DNA of 6,626 nt from Pseudomonadota bacterium (GTDB lineage Bacteria; Pseudomonadota; Gammaproteobacteria; Steroidobacterales; Steroidobacteraceae), in the NCBI GenBank assembly GCA_021808195.1, contig JAKBCE010000134.1, positions 1-6,626 on the forward strand, in the 5' to 3' direction. Shown here piece by piece: positions 1 to 4,026 of the stretch (positions are counted from its first letter, which is position 1; each line of letters opens with the position of its first letter). The position numbers were made by a program, and so were the translations under genes. The notes beneath the pieces are model-generated. The model saw only the letters and a program-made list of their open reading frames with translations, was not told the origin of the DNA and ran no database searches.

Positions 1-494
1 TCGAGACCGCGCAGATCGCGGTGCAGGCGAGCCTCACCGGCCACCTGGTGCTCTCCACGCTGCACACGAACACCGCCGCCGGCGCGATCACCCGCTTGCG
101 CGACATGGGCATCGAACCGTTTCTGCTGTCCTCGAGCCTGATCGGCGTGCTGGCCCAGCGCCTGGTGCGGGTGCTGAACCCCGAGACCAAGCAGGCCTTC
201 ACCGCCGGGGAGGCCGAGCGTCGGCTGCTGAACCTCACCCCCGGCGGCCCGCCGCCGACCCTCTACCGACCCGGTGCCGATGCCATGGGCGGCTACCGTG
301 GCCGCTCGGGAATCTACGAGCTCATCATGGTGGACGAGACGCTGCGCACCATGATCCACGACGGGGCGAGCGAGCAGCAGATCGAGCGGCACGCCCGGCA
401 CGCCACCCCCTCGATCCGCGATCACGGCCGTACGCGCGTGCTGCGCGGAGAGACGACCCTCGAGGAAGTGCTGCGGGTGACGCGGGAGGACTGA
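1..494 (+). CDS. gspE: Type II secretion ATPase GspE, C-terminal part (5' end outside window)
   Basis: This is the C-terminal 163 residues of the hexameric cytoplasmic ATPase that powers pseudopilus assembly in type II secretion; the first full codon is at position 3. The visible part begins just after the usual Walker B/Asp-box region with [14 protein letters not shown]. The His box LVLSTLHTN (visible residues 15-23) and the family segment [16 protein letters not shown] follow, then [19 protein letters not shown] and the typical ending [13 protein letters not shown]. Family members usually carry a CxxC...CxxC zinc module between AQRL and GYRGR. Here that stretch (visible residues about 58-98) has no cysteine: LNPETK stands where LCxxCK is expected, and [12 protein letters not shown] replaces the second CxxC. 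The gene ends one base before gspF, so the two are surely co-transcribed. A type IV pilus PilB is less likely because the C-terminal tail and the gspF neighbour fit GspE closely. Confidence 0.95.
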   Translation, partial: ETAQIAVQASLTGHLVLSTLHTNTAAGAITRLRDMGIEPFLLSSSLIGVLAQRLVRVLNPETKQAFTAGEAERRLLNLTPGGPPPTLYRPGADAMGGYRGRSGIYELIMVDETLRTMIHDGASEQQIERHARHATPSIRDHGRTRVLRGETTLEEVLRVTRED

Positions 495-495
495 A

Positions 496-1710
496 GTGGG
501 GGCCTTCGAATACACCGCGCTCGATGCCAGCGGCAAGGAGCTCAAGGGCATCCTCGAGGGCGATACCCCGCGGCACATCCGCCAGCAGCTGCGCGAGCGC
601 CAGCTGCTGCCGGTGACCGTGAGCGAAGTCGCCGAGCGCGAAGCGGGCCGGCAGCGCGGCTTCGGCACGCTGCGACGGGTCGCCGCGGCGGACGTGACGC
701 TGCTCACCCGCCAGCTCGCCACCCTGGTACGGGCCGGACTGCCGCTCGAGGAATCGCTGCTCGCGGTCTCGCAGCAGACCGACAAGCCCCGCGTGCAGAG
801 TATCGTGCTCGGGGTGCGCTCGCGGGTGATGGAGGGGCACACGCTGGCCGACGGACTCGCCGAATTCCCGCGCGTCTTTCCGGAGATCTACCGCGCCACC
901 GTGGCCGCCGGCGAACAGGCCGGACACCTCGACACCGTGCTCGAGCGGCTGGCCGATTACACCGAGAGCCGCGAGGAGATCCGCCAGAAGATCCTCGCCG
1001 CGATGCTCTACCCGATCGTGCTCACGGTGATGTGTTTCCTCATCGTCACCGCGCTCATGGTCTACGTGGTGCCGAAGGTGGTCGCCGTGTTCCAGGCGAG
1101 CAAGGCCGAGCTGCCGCTGATCACCCGCATCCTGATCGGCACCAGCCACTTCCTGCGCGTGCATGGCATCTGGCTCGTGCTCGGCGCGGTGCTCGCCGTC
1201 GTACTGGCGCGCCGCGCGCTGCGCAATCCGGCCACCCGCCGGCGCTTCGATCTGATGGTGCTCGGCCTGCCGCTCGCCGGCAAACTGGTGCGCGGGTTCA
1301 ACACGGCGCGCTTCACGCGCACCTTCAGCATCCTCTCGGTGAGCGCCGTGCCGGTGCTCGATGCGCTGCGCATCGCCGGGGAGGTGGTCACCAGCGTGCC
1401 GATGCGCGATGCGGTTCTGCAGGCTGCCGAGCGGGTGCGCGAGGGCGCGCCGATCGGCCGTTCGCTCGCGGTGAGCAAACTGTTTCCGCCCATGACCATC
1501 CACCTGATCTCGAGCGGGGAGTCGAGCGGGGAGCTCGATGCGATGCTCATTCAGGCCGCGGCCAGCCAGGAGCGCGAGCTCGACGCGATCATGGCGGCCA
1601 TGGTGGGTCTGCTCGGTCCGCTGCTGATCGTGGTGATGGGGCTGTTCGTCATGGGCATCGTTTTTGCAATGCTCCTGCCCATCTTCCGTCTGGACGATCT
1701 GATTCACTGA
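496..1710 (+). CDS. gspF: Type II secretion inner-membrane platform protein GspF
   Basis: This is a complete 404-residue protein, the normal length for GspF, the polytopic inner-membrane protein that couples the GspE ATPase to pseudopilin assembly. The start is GTG at 496, with a strong Shine-Dalgarno GGGAGGA at 484-490 inside the end of gspE. The N-terminus MGAFEYTALDASGKELKG is characteristic of the family. Two T2SSF repeats are visible, roughly residues 66-192 and 270-394, each with the hallmark GE-x-x-G-x-L motif (GEQAGHL near 139 and GESSGEL near 341). Predicted membrane segments lie near residues 169-192, 224-241 and 369-395. The last ends in AMLLPIFRLDDLIH, where many homologues read PIFxxNxLV. 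It is translationally close to gspE. The next gene is not gspG, so the rest of the secretion operon must lie elsewhere or upstream. Confidence 0.96.
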   Translation: MGAFEYTALDASGKELKGILEGDTPRHIRQQLRERQLLPVTVSEVAEREAGRQRGFGTLRRVAAADVTLLTRQLATLVRAGLPLEESLLAVSQQTDKPRVQSIVLGVRSRVMEGHTLADGLAEFPRVFPEIYRATVAAGEQAGHLDTVLERLADYTESREEIRQKILAAMLYPIVLTVMCFLIVTALMVYVVPKVVAVFQASKAELPLITRILIGTSHFLRVHGIWLVLGAVLAVVLARRALRNPATRRRFDLMVLGLPLAGKLVRGFNTARFTRTFSILSVSAVPVLDALRIAGEVVTSVPMRDAVLQAAERVREGAPIGRSLAVSKLFPPMTIHLISSGESSGELDAMLIQAAASQERELDAIMAAMVGLLGPLLIVVMGLFVMGIVFAMLLPIFRLDDLIH

Positions 1711-1718
1711 CCTGCCCA

Positions 1719-1746
1719 TTGCGTCCAGCGCGGCTTGTGATTAAAT
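1719..1746 (+). promoter_or_regulatory. Possible sigma70 promoter with extended -10 for the small acidic gene
   Basis: In the 74-base gap after gspF there is an AT-rich patch in otherwise GC-rich DNA. TTGCGT (1719-1724) could serve as a -35. After a 16-base spacer, TTAAAT (1741-1746) could serve as a -10, preceded by TGA (1738-1740), which fits the TGn extended -10 pattern. The match is partial (about 3 of 6 and 4 of 6 consensus bases). It would give the downstream gene a transcript independent of gspEF. Confidence 0.35.
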
Positions 1747-1755
1747 CTGCGCACC

Positions 1756-1771
1756 CTCCCGCAGGCGGGAG
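1756..1771 (+). repeat. Short perfect inverted repeat before the acidic gene
   Basis: CTCCCGC and GCGGGAG (7 bp each) are separated by AG. The right arm contains the only Shine-Dalgarno-like purine stretch (AGGCGGGAG, 1763-1771) before the ATG at 1785, so the hairpin would pair with it. No T-run follows, so it is unlikely to be an intrinsic terminator for gspF. It could be an mRNA hairpin that tempers translation, or a dispersed palindromic element. Confidence 0.4.
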
Positions 1772-1784
1772 TCCGGCGTGTCAC

Positions 1785-2042
1785 ATGAGCGAGAAATCCG
1801 AATCGGAAGAGTTCGAGGACGAAGAGGAAGCCGAGGTCGAGGAAGGTGACGTCGATCTCGATCAGGTGATCAAGGATCTCGATCTCGCCAAACACCGCGG
1901 TCCGAAGAGCGGCGAGCCGGCATGGCGTCGCCTCGAGCGGATGTTCGAGGAGAAGCACACCGCCGAGCTCACCAGCGATTTCGACGACTACGAGATCGAC
2001 GGCGACGGTAGCGGCGCCCGGGCGCGACCGCGAGGCAAATAA
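1785..2042 (+). CDS. Small highly acidic conserved-looking protein, function unknown
   Basis: The predicted product has 85 residues. Residues 2-29 are extremely acidic, with long Glu/Asp runs broken by few other residues, and are probably disordered. A more ordered basic/amphipathic part follows (KSGEPAWRRLERMFEEKHTA, residues 41-60), then SDFDDYEID (64-72) and a short Arg/Gly tail. The pattern of a W-R-x-[LI]-E helix followed by an acidic D-[FY] ending resembles small uncharacterised gammaproteobacterial proteins, but I cannot place it in a named family. There is no signal peptide or membrane segment, so it should be cytoplasmic. The ATG at 1785 has only a distant purine stretch (13 bases away). 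An in-frame GTG at 1737 exists but would add residues unlike the rest and has no ribosome binding site. Codon use matches gspF. The gene sits on the gspEF strand but probably has its own promoter. Confidence 0.75.
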   Translation: MSEKSESEEFEDEEEAEVEEGDVDLDQVIKDLDLAKHRGPKSGEPAWRRLERMFEEKHTAELTSDFDDYEIDGDGSGARARPRGK

Positions 2043-2105
2043 TCCCACGGCGCAGCCGGTGCGAGCGCCGGCGATCGTTGCGGGTACGTCACGCGAACGG
2101 CCCCC

Positions 2106-2119
2106 GCGTCGATCGACGC
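2106..2119. repeat. Perfect 14-bp palindrome
   Basis: GCGTCGATCGACGC is its own reverse complement, with no spacer. It is the first of several symmetric elements in this intergenic stretch. It could be a dimer-binding operator or an RNA hairpin stem; there is no evidence for which. Confidence 0.5.
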
Positions 2120-2125
2120 CCAGCT

Positions 2126-2140
2126 CCGCCCCGTGGGCGG
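2126..2140. repeat. Inverted repeat, 6-bp arms with 3-base loop
   Basis: CCGCCC-CGT-GGGCGG. All six arm pairs are G-C, so as RNA this would be a very stable small hairpin. Its centre lies about two helical turns (20.5 bp) from the centre of the 14-bp palindrome at 2106-2119. No T-run follows. Confidence 0.45.
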
Positions 2141-2176
2141 TTCGCGCTCACGATCAGGTCTCGCGACACCCGAACG

Positions 2177-2190
2177 CCGGGACGTTCCGG
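2177..2190. repeat. Near-perfect 14-bp palindrome
   Basis: CCGGGACGTTCCGG is symmetric except for one pair (G at 2181 against T at 2186). It is immediately followed by two further symmetric elements. Confidence 0.35.
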
Positions 2191-2198
2191 CCATTGTC

Positions 2199-2211
2199 CC
2201 TGACTGTCAGG
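2199..2211. repeat. Inverted repeat, 6-bp arms around one central base
   Basis: CCTGAC-T-GTCAGG, perfect in both arms. The single central base makes an RNA hairpin unlikely without opening inner pairs. A DNA-level dimer site is the easier reading. Confidence 0.45.
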
Positions 2212-2220
2212 TCCACGCTC

Positions 2221-2238
2221 ACGGCATGCGCATGCCGT
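2221..2238. repeat. Perfect 18-bp palindrome, candidate operator
   Basis: ACGGCATGCGCATGCCGT reads identically on both strands over all 18 bases, with no mismatch or spacer; the flanking bases (C and C) break the symmetry. It contains two overlapping GCATGC-type cores. It is the strongest symmetric element in the window. Such a length fits a site for a dimeric regulator, but no neighbouring regulator gene is visible. Confidence 0.5.
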
Positions 2239-2254
2239 CCCGATCCGCGCTCAG

Positions 2255-2278
2255 CAGCGCACGGCACCGTGTGCGCTG
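2255..2278. repeat. Inverted repeat, 8-bp arms with 8-base loop
   Basis: CAGCGCAC (2255-2262) pairs perfectly with GTGCGCTG (2271-2278). The loop GGCACCGT could close one more G-T pair. Unlike its neighbours it would fold well as an RNA hairpin. No T-run follows, so it is not a standard terminator. Confidence 0.45.
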
Positions 2279-2430
2279 ACCCGTCTGCACACCAACACGG
2301 CACCGGCCAACACGCCCGACGGCTGCGGCGCGTGCAGTCGCTTCGGAACATCGCTACGCAGATCCCCTGATACACCGCGTCGCTCGATTTCCTTAGCGTG
2401 ACCGAGGGTGGAGCGTATGGGCGATCGATT

Positions 2431-2619
2431 TTAGGACCCTCTGATTCTGACGACAGCAAGACGGTCCATCGCATCGGTTTCCAAAAGGAACACGCGTTGT
2501 CCGTGGTCATCGTGCAAACACGCGTCCTCGCCCCGCAGCGCGCAGATGCGCACCGAGCGAGTACCGCCCGGCATACGGCGGATCAGCCCTCTTTCCGTCT
2601 GGCGTACAAGTTCAGCCAC
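2431..2619 (-). CDS. Weak candidate small ORF, hypothetical
   Basis: A 62-residue frame starts at GTG 2619 and ends at TAA 2431. The product looks more protein-like than the other frames here: a helical start (VAELVRQTERGLIRR), then a mixed segment ending FLLETDAMDRLAVVRIRGS. A purine-rich GGAGGGGG stretch lies about 8-11 bases upstream on the minus strand. By hand count, GC at codon positions 1, 2 and 3 is about 71%, 48% and 66%. That is the ordering of a coding frame, but with a lower third-position value than the flanking genes appear to have. No homology is recognised. It may be a gene remnant or chance. Confidence 0.22.
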   Translation of the reverse strand: MAELVRQTERGLIRRMPGGTRSVRICALRGEDACLHDDHGQRVFLLETDAMDRLAVVRIRGS

Positions 2620-2747
2620 CGCTGCGGCCCCCTCCGCTCACGTCCTCTGAAGCACCCTTCGTCGCAGGATGGTCCCGACGCCGGCGGACCCAACGCGCAG
2701 CCCAACCTGCTGCGAGTCGGCCGATCTCGTTCCGGCAAGCCTGTGAC

Positions 2748-2753
2748 GGGAGG
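2748..2753 (+). promoter_or_regulatory. Ribosome binding site deciding the start of the 106-residue gene
   Basis: GGGAGG lies 3 bases before ATG 2757 and 9 bases before the in-frame ATG 2763. The 9-base spacing is workable and the 3-base spacing is too short, so 2763 is preferred. Using 2757 would only add Met-Arg. Confidence 0.6.
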
Positions 2754-2762
2754 CACATGCGC

Positions 2763-3083
2763 ATGACGCCGGATCAACTGCCGGCCAGCGTACTTCTGAA
2801 CTCGCTGCTCGCCGCCCTGCACTATGTGCCCGCGGGAGCACTCAGAGTGCGCAACGAGAACGAGCTGCCCTTGACGCTGCGTGCCCGAATCCGCTCATCC
2901 GCCGATGACGCCTGGCAGGCGTGGGCTTACGGCCCGCGCTGGTGGTTCGCCTCCGCGCATCGATTACGCAGCGGCGTCGAGCCCTCCGTGGTAGCTGAAT
3001 TCTTCGACATGGACGGACGGTGCGTCGCAGCGGGCCTCTGGCGCCGACATCATGACCGATGGGTCCTCGAGACCCCGACATGA
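2763..3083 (+). CDS. Hypothetical 106-residue tryptophan-rich protein
   Basis: I do not recognise a family. The product begins MTPDQLPASVLLNSLLAALH, which suggests a short amphipathic helix rather than a signal peptide, since no cleavage site or positive N-terminus is seen. A basic middle (LRVRNENELPLTLRARIRSS) follows, then an aromatic core with four tryptophans close together (AWQAWAYGPRWWFAS, about residues 52-66). It ends with strand-like segments VVAEFFDMDGRCVAAGLW and DRWVLETPT. It has six tryptophans in 106 residues. Codon use is GC-rich at third positions and a strong GGGAGG precedes it, so it is probably a real gene. It lies 102 bases before the decayed HD-GYP gene on the same strand and may once have been co-transcribed with it. 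Confidence 0.65.
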   Translation: MTPDQLPASVLLNSLLAALHYVPAGALRVRNENELPLTLRARIRSSADDAWQAWAYGPRWWFASAHRLRSGVEPSVVAEFFDMDGRCVAAGLWRRHHDRWVLETPT

Positions 3084-3105
3084 CGCCGCGCGGCAGCGAT
3101 CCGCC

Positions 3106-3117
3106 ATTGCGCGCAAT
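3106..3117. repeat. Perfect 12-bp palindrome upstream of the HD-GYP remnant
   Basis: ATTGCGCGCAAT is fully symmetric and lies in the 102-base gap between the 106-residue gene and the HD-GYP start. It overlaps the left arm of a second inverted repeat, ATTCGCA (3116-3122) with TGCGAAT (3136-3142), separated by 13 bases. The location suits an operator for the downstream gene. A 12-bp palindrome can easily arise by chance in GC-rich DNA. Confidence 0.3.
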
Positions 3118-3185
3118 TCGCACACCGATCCGTGCTGCGAATCACCCGCTGCGCAGCCGGGAAGCCGAGCCTGGATGAGACGCCC

Positions 3186-3905
3186 ATGAGCCCCGCGAGT
3201 CACGGTGATCTCCTCCGACGGCTCATCCACCGGCTCGAATCCCAGACCAACAGACAGGCACAGACGCAGCGCACGTTCCTGCAGACGGTCCTGTCAATCA
3301 ACGCGATTGCGTCTCGATTCGATGATTACACCGCCCGACACCAGGAGCGCGCAGCCATCTTGGCACTCGCCACGGGACGTCGCCTCGGGCTTTCTGCCGG
3401 CAGCCTCACCGGCGTGTTCCTCGGCGCCCTGGTGCACGACCTCGGCAAGATCACGATACCGCGCGAATGATTGAACAAGCCCGGGCGCCTCAGCGGCGAA
3501 GAATTCGCCCCGATCAGCACGTATGTCCCGATCGGCTGCGAGATCATGCAGCTTATCGCGCCGCCATGGCCCCTGCAGTCGATCATGGCCCAACGCCACG
3601 AACGGCTCGATGGGTCCGGGTATCCGCACCGCTTGACGCGAGAGCCGATTGAGATCGAACCGCGTGTCATCGCGGTGTGCGACGCGTTTGAGACGCTTTG
3701 CGATGAGCGACTCTACCGCAAGGCGCTCGGCGTGGCTGGCGCGCTGGATAAGTTCAGGCACGGCTCGGGCAAGACATTGGACGCGGACCTCGATGCCGCG
3801 CTCGATTCGCTCGCGCCGCCACTGCGCCCCGACAGAGTTATTCTGGGCACGGCTGGCGTTGGATGCCTTCGAGGCGCTGAGCTGTCCCGCTCCCGCGCGG
3901 ACTGA
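3186..3905 (+). pseudogene. HD-GYP domain cyclic-di-GMP phosphodiesterase, interrupted by an in-frame TGA
   Basis: HD-GYP proteins hydrolyse cyclic-di-GMP with a di- or tri-iron site. In one continuous frame, numbering from ATG 3186, I see a helical lead-in, then HQERAAILALATGRRLGLS (ligand H52) and FLGALVHDLGKITIPRE (H84-D85). A TGA stop follows at codon 95 (3468-3470). The frame then continues directly with LNKPGRLSGEEF, WPLQSIMAQRHERLDGSGYP (GYP motif at 145-147) and VIAVCDAFETL (D166). Homologues read through the TGA position as PxEILxKPG. Two further ligand sites are lost: the usual T-H before P-x-I-G is Tyr113, and the first His of the HHE motif is Arg137. The nonsense codon and the ligand losses together indicate an inactive remnant. 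No receiver or PAS domain is visible upstream, so a sensory part may be lost. The start is uncertain: GTG 3132 is an in-frame alternative, and the SD before 3186 is weak. Confidence 0.88.
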
Positions 3906-3943
3906 TCGGCGTGCACGTGCGGCGCGCCACGCGATTCCCGTGG

Positions 3944-3974
3944 GGTGATCCGCGCCGCTGCGCTTCGGATCACC
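3944..3974. repeat. 9-bp inverted repeat between convergent genes, terminator-like hairpin without T-run
   Basis: GGTGATCCG (3944-3952) pairs perfectly with CGGATCACC (3966-3974) around a 13-base loop. It sits in the 121-base gap between the end of the HD-GYP remnant and the end of dnaE2, where a bidirectional terminator would be expected. Neither strand has a following U-tract, so intrinsic termination would be weak; a transcript-end stabilising hairpin is an alternative. Confidence 0.5.
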
Positions 3975-4026
3975 GTCGATGTCGAGTCTGTGCCGGCAGG
4001 CGGGCCTTTCGTGCGCGGACGTCTCG

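Larger units (their letters stand above)
2043..2762. other. About 720 bases without a convincing gene; palindrome-rich left half
   Basis: None of the open frames here on either strand encodes anything recognisable. Most translate to Arg/Ser/Pro/His-rich strings typical of non-coding or antisense reading of GC-rich DNA. The left half (2106-2278) is packed with perfect or near-perfect inverted repeats, described separately. The right half (about 2400-2640) is noticeably poorer in GC than the flanking genes and holds one weak minus-strand ORF. No tRNA, terminator with T-run, or known structured RNA signature was recognised. Confidence 0.6.

Noticed and set aside
325..1719. 464-codon open frame on the minus strand
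   Set aside because: It lies antisense to gspE/gspF; its product is a His/Arg/Glu-rich string typical of the reverse reading of GC-rich codons, and gspF on the other strand is unmistakable.
1032..1784. Long plus-strand frame running into the small acidic gene
   Set aside because: The part before 1785 is an out-of-frame shadow of gspF; only the portion from ATG 1785 has gene-like composition.
1704..2048. Minus-strand frame rich in Leu/Phe/Val opposite the acidic gene
   Set aside because: Reverse reading of Glu/Asp codons gives Leu/Phe/Val, producing a false hydrophobic protein.
2261..2305. 9-base direct repeat ACGGCACCG at 2261 and 2297
   Set aside because: Only two short copies in GC-rich DNA; no further units, so not a CRISPR or tandem array.
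2398..2766. 122-codon plus-strand frame upstream of the 106-residue gene
   Set aside because: The translation is Ser/Arg/His/Pro-rich with no protein-like pattern, and it overlaps the well-supported start region of the next gene.
3468..3470. TGA as a recoded codon (selenocysteine or alternative code)
   Set aside because: HD-GYP proteins have no selenocysteine at this position, no other gene here shows an internal TGA, gspE and gspF flanking genes use a normal code, and ligand losses point to decay.
3294..3761. Uninterrupted minus-strand frame across the HD-GYP region
   Set aside because: Antisense shadow; the HD-GYP motifs lie on the plus strand in a single frame.
3471..3905. A separate gene starting at TTG 3471
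   Set aside because: The frame is continuous with the upstream part and starts in the middle of the PxEILxKPG motif; there is no ribosome binding site and a half HD domain would not fold alone.
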